The translations under genes were made by a program, and so were the position numbers. The notes under the pieces are model-generated. The model saw only the letters and a list, made by a program, of their open reading frames with translations, ran no database searches and was not told the DNA's origin. 64,000 bases of DNA from Cardiocondyla obscurior (lineage: Eukaryota; Arthropoda; Insecta; Hymenoptera; Formicidae): assembly GCF_019399895.1 (NCBI RefSeq), contig NC_091873.1, positions 3,790,001 to 3,854,000 on the forward strand, given 5' to 3'. Of this stretch, positions 21,701 to 34,300 are shown one piece after another. Numbering within the stretch: the first letter of the stretch is position 1; each line of letters opens with the position of its first letter.

Positions 21701-24700
21701 TCTTTCATAAAATGTCGGCTAAGAAGCACAGCAGTATCGTGCATCTAAAATCAAACAAAAATATTATAATAACATGGACAATAAGTTTTGTTTTATTATT
21801 ATACGTAAAACAAAATAAAACGTTTTTTTATATACGCATAATTATTTCTAAAAACATAAATTGTGAAATTAAACCTCTTGGCGGGACAGCAATCTTTGTT
21901 CCGTAGCATAATGTCTGATTTCGTCCCTAACTTTCGAAGGATTTTGAGACGGTGCAATATTTTTTGGTTTGCCGCTTAGGGCTCCTAACAAATCACGCCA
22001 TACATCCAGAGACAAATTTTGGCTTTCGGATCCTCTCAGTACTGCACTTAACACCTCACCATAATGCTCAGGAAATTCATGCAGAAGAATCAGTCGTAGA
22101 TGATTTCGAAACACCTGCGTTAATATCATAATTTTAATTTTAATTTCTTTATAAAAATAAATATAAATACATTTTTAGTCTAATTAAATTTAAATTAACA
22201 AATCTATGCTATATAAAATTAAAAAGAACTAACCTCATGCAGCATTAGTTTTTCCTCTTCGGGATTCAGACCTATGTTGCACAATGCTTTGGAAACTAAC
22301 TCTATAAAAGTGGATCTTTCACTCAATCGCGGACGGCGATAGTTTAGCCAGCTGCCGACGTCAAACTGCAACAGAGACAGTAATAATCTCATAGTAGTAA
22401 TTAAAGACGATAATTTAGTTTAATTTTATTTACTTTCGAGAGCAACACGAAACACAAGTCAACGTTGGATCCAGTGGACAAGTCCACGACGGTTTGATAC
22501 ATTTGTAAAAATGTAAAGGCTCCTCCAGCAACTGGAGTAAAATGTGGTCCCAGCAAACCTCCGAGATTAGGTCTTTGAATTATAGTATTAAGTAATTGCG
22601 GACCTTGAGCTTCCTCACCACTGATGAACAACTAAAAACATAACAAAAATTCTTAATTTTTTAGAAATTATTTGCTAAAATCGTTAAAAAAAAACCATTT
22701 TACATCGAGTTGTTTTATAAAATTAGATTCGTTCTTTACTGTAGTTAAAAAAATAGTTAGTCCGCAAGTGGAAATTTTCTTAGCCACTTGCGGTACGAGA
22801 TTCGTCTTTTTTTGCCACTTGCGGCACAGTTAACATTTTCGTTAATTTTCCGACTCAATACGATCCGAGTAAAAAATATCGAGTAATGAAATACCTGGCC
22901 TAACTTTTCCAAGCACGTAGTAATTAGCTGCTTCGTAGGAGGACATAGAGCTGCTTCTTCTGTATAGAATTCTATTAGATGATAGAACAACTTGACTCCG
23001 CTTTCTTGCACTTTGCGCAATACAGCAGTATTTTCGTTAGTACGACTGATAGTTAATTCATGTTCTAGCATCCTAAAAAAACAAAAAAATAAAAAAGATA
23101 ATTATGTAAGTTGTTTTGCTATTCATTAATGAATAGAACAAGAAGTTTTATGTATTGAGATTATGCATAGCGCGCAAACGTTCTAAGATTACAATAAATT
23201 TATCTGCTAAACTTACGCGATCAAATGATCAATGAAAACGCAACCCAGAGTGACTTTGCTGGGGGGTGGTTGACTAGCTTTTACTAAAAGATTTTCATAC
23301 TCAGCCCGGTTCTGAGTTATCATATGATCCACGCCTTCGCTAACGTGTGCTTCGTTGACCTATAAAGATGGCATGTAAAAAAAGTCTATATATTTATTAA
23401 GCTTTTAATAATTAATATTCTTACTGTGATCTCAATAATTGCTGGGCCTGCACAATGCACCGTCGGAGGTGTGCCCACTCTAGTGCGTCTTTGATTAGTT
23501 GGTGCAGGGTCACAAAGAGCGTGCAAGGTAACATGGTTCTCATAAATTCGGTAAAGAGTCGGAACTAATTCGAGAAAGCTGCAATCCACTGCAGTGTGCT
23601 CAGATACCATGAAACTATAAGTCTGTGCATAATCAAGGATAACTTTGAGATGTGGTTTGACTAGATCGACAGTGGCAGTGGAGTTGTAGAGACTCTCTCT
23701 GGATACGCATCCCAGCACCGGCTGATTTCGACTTAAGGGTGGCGGTGAAACCGGCCTTTCGTAGGAATTTAGTCTGCGAAAGATTCTGCATAGAGGTTCG
23801 ATCGATTCTGTGACACCTGAAGACTGAGAAAACTTTTGATACTGATTTTCGTGATCACGGAACGTCGCAAGCTCCCATTCGCAAATAGCTTTGAGTTGGC
23901 TCTGCTGCACTACCCAGTAGTCAACGTATTCTAACCACAAGGTCTGAAAGTTTTAAATTTACATTATTATTTAAAATTATATAATTACCCGGTACATAAT
24001 TTAACATTATTAACTTACTCGATCTCCTTGCATTAACGAAAGTAGTCTCTGCGGCATATATTGCGGTGGCAGGACTGGGAGAAAAAGTCCCGGTTCTTGA
24101 AGACGAGGTTCTTCTAGCCAAAGACTCAATGTCTTATAAAATCTGAAATAAATATTTTTTCATAAAATCTATTTTTTTTTTAATCTGTTTTTTTTTTCTT
24201 TTTTTTTTAATGTACGTTTATTTACTTTGCAATACTAAAATAAAATACGCGTCTTTCATCGGTAATCGGTCTTCCATTGTCTGTATCTTTTTCTCCTTTC
24301 ACTTGAAAATACTCTGTCGTTTCATGCAATCGTTTTTTTAATTTCTTCAAATAACTCAAATTTATCATTCCTTCGAAAAATTTTTCCCCAACTCCACCTT
24401 TGTCCATAGATCTGTAGTAATTAAAAGTAAAAGAATAAATTATTACTAAGTCAATATAAAAAATATTAAGATTATAATATTTACCCTGGAATGGTAGGAG
24501 CTCGTGCGAGAAACAAACTAAAGAAATTTTGCCACAAGAGAGGCAAAATTGGATGATCTATGGGTGTATCAAGAGCTTGTTGAGACCATCGGTAAATGGC
24601 CAGGTTATTTACTCCGAATGGAGTTATTTTCACTGTTGCACATGCCCTCTGACATAATTTTTATAATTAGTATAATTTATATTTAAAATATTCTTAATAA

Positions 24701-27700
24701 TACACTAAAATTTAAACCTTAAGTGCAGTATCTAAAGATATCTTAGACTGCATGGAGAGTTCTCGCAAGATTTCGCGCCATAGTCCGGTTTTAAGCTCCC
24801 TATCATGTTGTTCTGTTGAGAGAATTTGATAAGCGAGCCATATTGTCTGAACAGTTCCACTAAGAAGACTTGTCGAACTAGAAGATCCTGTTGCCCAGCT
24901 TAAAAATGATCCAAATGACCCCGGTGTTCGAGTGGATGATATACTCTACAAATATATTCAACTGCATTTATTGAATACATAGAGCGGAAATTTGTTAGTA
25001 AAAACACAAAAATATTATTTAACACACACACATATATCTCAAACAAAATAAAAACAAAGTTTTTTTTTTTAAATAATATAAAAATTAAAAAAATTGCAAT
25101 TTTACGGAATACATAAATATTATACATTTTTTTAACTACTCGTATAAATGTACAACAGATTAATTAAATAAGTTAAAAAAATAATAAGTTAGATTATTTA
25201 TCTTCTATATATCGTACCTCGTTACTTCCATCTATAGCAGGCTAACAAAACAAATATTTTGTTAAAATCAAGAACTAACTGTAATTATTATAAAAAATTA
25301 CAATTGTCCATGTTTTAAATGCCAAAAATTTGTAAATTATTAAAAAATAAAATTTTTTTTTTGCTAACTTTTAAAATACTATAACACAGTTAAACTTAAA
25401 CTTACACAGAACAGATTTTGGAACATGTTTTCCATCATCGCTTTGGCTTCTAAATGAAAGAACGCTGTCCGGATCACGTTATCCATTAAATACATTACAT
25501 TATGGTCTTTGTTCCAGTCTTGGACGAGAATTAATATATTCAGCCAGAGATGCACAAAAGGTTCGGGACTATTCAAGCAATACCTAATTATCGATATAAA
25601 AATTATTATTTTTAACTTAATTAATTTATAATATTATTCTTTACATTTCTGTATATTTAATATCATAACATGTTTTATCATATTTTTCGTATAATTTTTT
25701 TTAATTACTTTAAAGTATGTTTTATTTATGCTTACCGTTTATAATGATGCAAATGAGATTCAATCATGTTTGAAAACTGTTTAAGAATCGGGCCGGGAAA
25801 ATCCGAGACAATTAGATTTTTTGCCATTTTCATATAGGTACGATCGGCGTTAATGAGTGGAACGATTAAACTGACAAACTTGTCATTCTTCAATAAGGAG
25901 TCTGGACACTCGAGAAAAAATGGTATCACATGATGAAGACATATCAGTACTTGCTTGTATTTATAATAACATTGTAAAGTTTGCAACTGGCTAAAGCCCT
26001 CGACGCAAATCAATGGTACCGAGTGACCCCACAAAGTCATTAACACGGAAACGTAATTGGCAATCGGCTGCTTCTCGCGTACTCCTTTTACTAGAATCTC
26101 TAAAAAGGAATCTGACTCCATATTAGGCACGCAAGAGAGACCATCGGCCGGATTCGAGATAGTATATTGACACACAAATTCCGATCGATCTAACTGATGT
26201 AATCTCAATCTATTAATTATCTCCCATGCCCAGAGGTTAAATGCTTGCTCACTATTTTGAGGTCTCACTATTGAGGAAACCTAAGACCAAAAAAAAAAAA
26301 AAAATTAAGATTCTTATTAATAAATATCAATAATATTTTATTTTAAACTAATAACTCACTTGTTTCATGCTTTCAGTTAATAACGAAGCTGTCTGTATTG
26401 GTGTGTCAGGCACATATTTCATTGTAAGTTCGACAATTAGCAGTGCTACTTGTCGATGCAAGTCAATCGAAAGATAAAGATTGTCATTTCTATAAAAAAG
26501 AAAAAAAAACATTGGTCATTATTGATTTTGAATCAATAAATAATTAATTAAAAATAGAGAAGACATTTAATTGTATAAGAATATCAAATATACGTAGAGA
26601 AAAAAAAATAAATAAAGAAAATTTTTAATAAGCTTAAAATTATAATGATATCTTTGATATTTTTTGAAATTTACATTTTTTTTAATATTAAAATTACTCA
26701 CGCGTCAAGGCCCCAATTTAAATGTGTAAGAACCAGTCGAGCTAGATGACTTTCGGATGAAGTTAAAGGGTGTTGATGCAACCAGGTCGATAGAATTGCC
26801 ATGTCTTCCTGTTGCGGAATCCACATACCTATCTTTAACTCCGTGAACAAATATAAACTCAGCTAAAATCATAGAAAAAATGATGTATAATATAATTCAA
26901 TAAAATTTAATATAACAAATACCATAATAATAAATAAAACGAAAATTATTATACCTTTCCGACTGATACAAAATTGTCTCGCAATTTCTGCAGGATGTCA
27001 GATAACAGAGTAGGGTATTTGTTTGTTAAATTCGATAAAAGCGATCTTGCGTCTTTCGAACAGGATTCTTGAGTTTTCTCGCTTAAGAATCCAATCTGTA
27101 ATTTAATTTATTGAATTGAATTTAACAGTTAATATTTCACAAATAAATTTAAAGTTATAATAAACTAAAAATATTTATAAAAGTTTTAATGGAAATTATT
27201 TTAAATTTTCTTATTTATACATAGGATGCATTTCTATTAACATACTTGAAATAAATCAATTGTTGTTGTTCTCACAAAGTCATAATCTTTACGGCCTCTT
27301 GCCATGGCCATATTAGCAAATGTCGTTAACAAAAAATAGGACTCGTCACCGGGCATGTTACCTAATTTTTCCTCGAATTGTTTATGAAGTTCAGGACAAT
27401 TCAGCTCCGTTTCCCAGTCTATAATATTAAATCGTTGTTAGTAATTTATGTTTACAAAAGGAATTTAAAGAAATTTTTATTTTATTTTAATTATAGTTTA
27501 CCTGAAGTTGACAAGTTTGATGTTGTTATGTCACTAGATGTAAAGTCAGTATGTAGAATATAGAAGATGTGCCACAAAGTAGGGGCCGATATAATATGGT
27601 ATGGTACCGCGGCGAGATATTGCCAGGCACCTAGACGTCGTGACGAGAATATGCAAAGGATTGCTCTCAGGAAAAAACAATCATATTCGGTCTGTAGCTT

Positions 27701-30336
27701 TAGCAGCATTGAGTCGTCGGTTATCTGAATAAAATTGACATTATTTTCAAAGCAACAAAAGATCAATATAATTATAAAATTGTAAAAAAAACTATAATTA
27801 TTTAAATCTGTTTATAAATTGAAACAAAACTGTTACAAAACATGTCTTTGAAAATTTAATATTAATTTGTATAATTCTGCAAATCCGTAAATTTTAATTT
27901 TACATACTTGACTCTTGTCGAAAGCTTCCCACTGATCACTGGCATACTGAACAATATCTCTTATTAACGCGCTGAGTCTCTTCGTTAATTGTCTATATCT
28001 TGGAGAATCGTAAGATTTTAAACCTTGCTTTAGAAGTTTAATAAGTACGCTGTAGAACGCAAAAAGACGTAGCAAATGATGGTCCGTTATGGCTTTCTTT
28101 TCCTGTTCGTACTTGTCATTTTGACTCTGAATAAATAGCACTTGCTCGAACAATTTTTCTAATGGAATCTGATGAAGAAGAGAAATCAGATCGCTCTCAA
28201 AAAGATTAGCGCCGACATTAGCGATGTCTTCATCTTCTTCGCCTTCTTCATCTAGCATGACCCACACTGTATCTCCTGGGCTGCTTGTAGTGTCTTGCAA
28301 GGATACTTGCACCTGTATAAAAATATTTAGAAGATAATAACTAAAAATATCTTAAATCGATTTCTAAAAATAATTAACGTTTAGTTTTATATTTTACCTG
28401 CTCTAAGAACTTATCTCGATCTTTGATCGGTAACAGAATCACTGCAAAAGTGGCAATCATATGATCGAGATATGGATCATTAAATGGCGAGGAACTTAAG
28501 CCAGAAACTTTTAGTGGCACTGGCACTTGTACGAAAGATTTAGCCCAGTTCATCACACCGCCTGGACATCGTAGTATATGGTTTAATAGAAACAAATGAT
28601 CTTGCCATGTAGCGACTCTCAAGAGCACCGCCACCAGCTTTGACAACCATTCTCTGGTGTCTGTGACAAATTTGCCGTCTTTAAGAATTCGACGTTGAAA
28701 GTTAAATAAGACAGTTACACACATTCTAAGCTCAACTAATTGCGGAGCTGTCTGGGATGGCGATTGCTCTGGTAAAAGATTTGCTGGAGCAGTTTGTGAA
28801 AGATTAGCAAACTCCTGAAAATAAAAAAAAATTAAAATACATTTTCCATGTAATAAATGCAAAATTTAAAAATTATAAGATTATTAAATTCAGTGTTACT
28901 TGTCGTATAGTTTTTAATTTTTTTTTTAAAGTAATTCCAGTTCAATTTCAAATATGCCTAATTTTAAATAAATAAATTTCTAAATATTTAATATTTCAAC
29001 GATTTTATTTTAATAAAAAGATAACTCACATTGAAACTCCTAGTTACTCTTTGCACGTAATGTTCAATCTGCAGACGCAACGATTCTGCTTCATAACAGT
29101 ACAATGCCTGGCTATCGTGTAGAGTATCTTTGATTGCCGATAATGTTCTGTTGAGCGCTACTAGAGCTTGTTGGTTGAAATGAGCGACTGAATACTCATG
29201 AGTGGCAGTGACAGGATTACCGTCTTGGCACTCGCCAGCTTCCGTTTCCGACGTTTTTTCCAAGCACCAAATCTGCTTTTGCGTCTCGCGGCAGCTTTTC
29301 TTTAAACGCTCTAATTCGTATGAATTCGTAATCAAGTGATTTCGTACTCTTAGGTAATTCATCAACAACTCGTGTAGCCTGTGTTGTTGTCTTAGAGGTG
29401 CACATCTTAATTGTGTATCTGTAAATTCAGTCACAAAAGCATCTACTAACATCAATTCCTGATTGTGATACAAGGATGCCAGTTGCTGTTCTGTGAATGG
29501 TTTCGCATCCTTAAACATATTCGCCGAATTTTTTTTAATTTCCAAAATTTCTTTCTCTTTAAACAGTTTGTTTAGACACTGAGTCTTTACTTTGATTAAA
29601 TTCTCGGGCTTCTGTACTGTTTGACTGGTTTCCTCTGAAGTAGCTGACGATACATCTATCAATTGAATTGTAGAAACTTGCAACTCTACTTCCACCTGGT
29701 TAATTTGTTCGTTTGACGTAGTATCGGATGTCAAGCATGGTTGGACGGTGTCAACTTCATCTTGAGACTCTTCAGCTAATAACAAGATCTAAAAAATATA
29801 CATATTAATATTTTATACAATTTTATCTTTTATTAAAAAAATATTTTTTTACATATGTAAATAAATATTTTTTAGTTATTTAATTTATTAAAAATAACTT
29901 AAGTACCTCCTTTGTCATTTCTCCTTGTTGACTATATTTTTTCTCATTTGCTGCTCTCTCGGCAGCTTCTTTTTCATAAACTTCAGTATCAATGGCAGCT
30001 GAATGTAGCTCACTCTCTATATTTTCTACAGATTTACCTTTAGGATAATTTGTGGGCGATTCCTCAAGTAGGCACTCAAACTCTTCTAGTGTAGGAGCAT
30101 CTGGTATCTGATGTTCCAAGAATGAATGACGCGTTCTATCTCGCTTCTTCTTCTAGAGAAACAAAAATGCAATAACTCTCAAAAATTATATTATTGTCAA
30201 GACACTGATTGTTTAAGCAAAGAAACGATAAACTCTAAACTGATAACAGTAATAATTACTGTCAATAAATTACACACTAACGTATCGCGGAGAATAACGC
30301 AATGTAAAATGTTTTTACCTGCTTCTGCTTCTCCAT
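18726..30336 (-). CDS. EPG5: Ectopic P-granules protein 5, autophagosome-lysosome tether
   Basis: 31 exons in phase give 2,559 residues (human about 2,579): 30336-30319, 30152-29907, 29788-29030, 28814-28398, 28312-27908, 27724-27502, 27418-27246, 27095-26955, 26862-26702, 26489-26360, 26280-25736, 25583-25406, 25241-25218, 24945-24718, 24648-24485, 24411-24226, 24142-24019, 23943-23425, 23359-23217, 23072-22895, 22631-22434, 22365-22234, 22114-21875, 21744-21561, 21309-20750, 20600-20431, 20365-20157, 20056-19811, 19669-19453, 19375-19166, 19077-18726. EPG5 is a Rab7 effector on late endosomes/lysosomes that binds LC3 and promotes SNARE assembly during autophagosome fusion. Family blocks seen: LFLLNHILRCPGGVMNWAKS (exon 4), WVMLDEEGEEDED with one LC3-interacting motif (W497-L500), NLWAWEIINRLRLH (exon 11), and FPEHYGEVLSAVLRG (exon 23). 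Exon 1 encodes only MEKQKQ and exon 13 only eight residues (PAIDGSNE). No enzymatic domain is evident. Confidence 0.97.
20727..20747. repeat. CT/GA microsatellite at an EPG5 splice donor
   Basis: About ten CT units on the plus strand. On the EPG5 strand the exon 25 donor reads CAG|GTGAGAGAGAGAG, so the repeat starts inside the donor consensus. Confidence 0.9.
22762..22824. repeat. Inverted plus direct 10-bp repeat in EPG5 intron 20
   Basis: CCGCAAGTGG at 22762-22771 is followed by its exact reverse complement CCACTTGCGG at 22784-22793 and again at 22815-22824. It could form a hairpin in the transcript. No function is known. Confidence 0.8.
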
Positions 30337-31324
30337 AATGTATAAATAATTCCTCAAAATAATTGGATCTATTGATCGGTGCCAATCAATTGGATCACTG
30401 ATTATTATTTAACGGGATTAAAAAACCTTGCAGAAACTTTAACAGAACTGTCTGCGACATTTCGAGGCATGACAAAGGCAACTGGATGCAGCGAGGAAAG
30501 TTACGATAGTGCTATCAAACACACTAATTATCTTCGGTATTGTTATTATTTCAGTCATTCGCTGATGAGGTAGCGAGATTCATTTTGGTTTCCGATTGTT
30601 ACTTTTCGTTCAGCACAGTTCAGCTGGGTATTAACTATCATTGATCAATCTGATCTCAAATCGATCGAAACGAAGACGAGCTCTACGTCTTTAATTTTCA
30701 CGCAGTGTCGCGAAAAAAATGCGGAGCACGACACGTTCAGGAGCAGAAAAAAAAATTGAAATACACACCTTTTCGATAAGTTTCGAAACGCATCGGTATA
30801 AAATTACCAAGTGATTGAACACGGTTGGCTGTAGCTTGACTCGATCAACGGGCTCAACCAATCACGATCGTACAGGGTGGTCCGCATTTCTTTGCCGTAT
30901 TGTTGCATTCCGAAATGCATCGAGAATATTTAGATTGTTTATGCCCGCTGTGCATATGCGTCATCGGCGATCAGCTGATTGTCACGAAAAATTTGGCATC
31001 TTCTCTCGATGCCCACGTGCATCAAATTTGTCTCTATCTTTCGAAAACTTGTTGCGATGGCGCAAAACTGTCGATTGATTTTATGTGAGTGAATTAATTA
31101 TCTCCGGAATAAAAACGGTGAGTAAAATGCTAACGTTTTCTTGTGTGTTTTTTATAAGTGAATTTACACAATCATAATTGTGTTGTTACTGATTTAAGTT
31201 ATTGCAAATTCAAATTTTTTACTGTGTAAACATTTAACAAAAGTGCATTGCTTATTTTTAGCTTTTTAATATTTGAAATAATGTGGTTTTAATGTAACGC
31301 ACACAGATTTATTCGGCGGCCAAG
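30337..31324. promoter_or_regulatory. Divergent region between EPG5 and VPS18
   Basis: 988 bp separates the two outward-facing start codons. On the VPS18 side a likely 5' UTR exon ends at 31084 (donor GTGAGT), and the leader resumes at 31307 after an ACACAG acceptor, 18 bases before the ATG. That exon contains a CACGTG E-box (31014-31019), the core recognised by MITF/TFEB-type factors, and a 62-codon upstream frame that would end soon after the splice. No TATA box is obvious. A bidirectional promoter is inferred from spacing. Confidence 0.5.
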
Positions 31325-34300
31325 ATGACGTCGATGTTTGATCAGTATGAACAAGCTTCGCAGCGTTCTAAACAAGTGCTGGCGCCGCCAATTCGTCCCG
31401 ATATCGTACGTCTACTGCTATATATTAATTAATATTAATTAATAAAATATATAAACAGTAAGATGTAATCGCGACATTGTTTTACAGAGCACAGCTGGTT
31501 TTATTCAAATGAAGCTGCAAGATGACGGGCCAATATTTACAAAGCAGAAAGTCAATTTCTTGCCATCCGATAAAATTCTTTACTTAGTTGTTAGCAGCAA
31601 TACAATTGTAATAGCTATGGCTAACAACATCTTGCTACGCATTGATATGAAACAACCAGATAAAACTGAGGGTAAGTATAATATTATATAATAATATTCT
31701 ATAATAATAATAAATTATATCTTATTTTGTCATATTAATATAATTATTTACTTGAAAGTTTTTTTTTTTCTCATAAACTATTAATATAACATTGATTTTT
31801 TATTTACAGAAATTGACATATCCAAGTATACATTAAGTATGAAAATGTCGGGTTTGTTCCTGGATCCATTGGGATATCACTTATTGATAACTTTGATGCC
31901 GAAACAGGGGGACAGTCCTCCGCCTGAATTATTCTACTTGCACAGAAAGACAACAAAACTTAAACAGGCAGGCAAGTTTAAGGGTCACGATATTACCGCT
32001 GTCGGTTGGAATTTTTCTAATACTTCAGAAACGAACACTGGTCCTATTCTGCTGGGAACCGCCAAGGGTCTGATTTTTGAAACGGAAATCGGCTTGGAGA
32101 CTGACAAGATTTTTAATACCAGTTTGGAGCAATATTGGCGCCAGGTATTAATTATTTATACATTAGTAAATTCATTAATTCATTATTCTGCTTGTAACAC
32201 CCTTTCATTATTACGCTATTCATTTTTAACCAAGCTTCCAAATTATCTGCCTCTTTATGGTTCAAAAGAGGCGGGAGGGTTGGTAAGTTTATATATGTAT
32301 TTTTTTATAATAATCTTCATAAATACGCGTAATTTTATAATATTTAAGTTTTAATATTAGATTTCATAACATTTAAAACAATTAATTAGAAAATATTTTT
32401 TATTACCATTACTATTTTTTACTATAAAAAAAAAATAAATGCTAAAAATGTTTGTATTTTTATGAAAGATAAAAATAAGTTAAAAGCCAATAAAGTAATC
32501 TTATGTAGTTAAAATTAAAGAAATAATATTAATATTTTCTAATTATTTATGTTCGGTATCATCATTCAGTTATCATTTAAATATTTGACCTAAAATAATG
32601 GAAAATATATATAATAGCATAAATGTGGTTTTAGGTTTTCGACATTGGAAAAAATAGTAAGCCTCCAATCACCGGCATAGAGTTCCACAAAATTCCTAAT
32701 TCGGATAAATACGTGATCATCGTAACCACCCTTATGCGCATTTACCAGTATATAGGTGCCATTGGCAATCCCGAAGAGAAACCTCTTTTGCAACAAGTAT
32801 TTTATAGATATTTGAACGCCCAAGGTAAAAAAAAAAAAAAATAAAAAATCCGTGATTTGTTATTTTTATTCTCAGATATTATATATAGTTTAATTCAAAT
32901 CTCTGAACAGTTTTTATAACAATTTCACGAAGACCGATATGTATATATACGTTATTTTACAGAAACTTTTAACGAAGTGATAAATTCTTTGCCATATTCG
33001 AAGATGCAATTTTACTATCCATCTCTAGGCGTTCTGCCAAAATCGTTTGGATGGCTAACAGAAGCTGGTATTTTGCATGCTCAGGTATATATCTAATATT
33101 ATGTTTATTTTACATATGGAAATGTTGCATGATTTCTCTTAAGGTTTATATGATTCTTATTAATCCAGATGAAGAGCTCATGATGATCGGTTTTAGGTGG
33201 ATGCAAAACCAGATACGAATAACGTATTGGTGAATCAACGAATGTTAACATGCCCAGAAACGAGTCTCATGAGCAGTAACGCTTCGCAAATCAATTCAGT
33301 GCCATTGTCATTTGTATTGACAGAATTTCACGCATTGCTGTTATATCCGGATCACGTGAAGGGTATATCACTATTAAATCAAGAGTTAATATTCGAAGAC
33401 ATTTACAATGATGTACGTAAAACTTATGCGATAGTTAAATTTTCTGAGATATTTAACATACATATATTATATAAATGTGATTTAATGTGTTTTAGGCAAT
33501 CGGTAAATTAATTGGTATTACCAAAGATCCGGCAACGAGGTCAATTTGGGCTTATAGCGAGCGAGCTGTTTTCAAGTACAAAGTGACGAAGGAAGATAGG
33601 AACGTTTGGCAGGTGAAGAGAATATGGCTGTAATTATTATAATGTGATAATAATAATGATTCTTTGCTTAGGTATATGTTGATAAGGGTGAATTTGAGTT
33701 GGCTAAACAGTATTGCAAAGACAACCCCGCGCATATCGATCAAGTGCTCGTAAAACAAGCGGAAATGCTTTTCAAGAATAAAGAGTGAGTAATACATAAC
33801 GCAATTTTTTTTTTTCAAGATTTTAGTTTGATTTTTATTGTAATATTTTCAATATGATTTTATAGATACGAGAAAAGCGCGCTGATATACGCTGATACTC
33901 ATTCGTCTTTCGAAGAGGTTTCGTTAAAGTTTTTGCAGGAATGGCAAATTGAAGCTTTAAAAACATTTTTACGCAAGGTAAATGACAAGTATATAAATTA
34001 TTTAATTATGTACTACGATAGAAAATTAATTAACCATTTTTTATATTGATTTTATTGATTACAAAATTTGATTTTTTGTTTCAAGAAACTCGACGGTTTG
34101 AAAATGCAAGATAAAACACAGATAACAATGATTGTCATTTGGGTGACGGAACTGTTTATGAATCAAATGGGAGCTCTACGCAGCAATAGCACATCTTACC
34201 TTCACAATTCAAAGTATATAGAATTGCAGAAGCAGTTTGACAGCTTTCTTACCATTCCTAAAGTCGAGGTATTTCAAGAATAAAAATTGTATTTTTTTAT

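Noticed and set aside
22757..22894. Frame read-through after EPG5 exon 20 (VFHYSIFFTRIV...)
   Set aside because: This is intron. The donor GTATTT after EKLGQ and the next exon LFISGEEAQG restore the family sequence.
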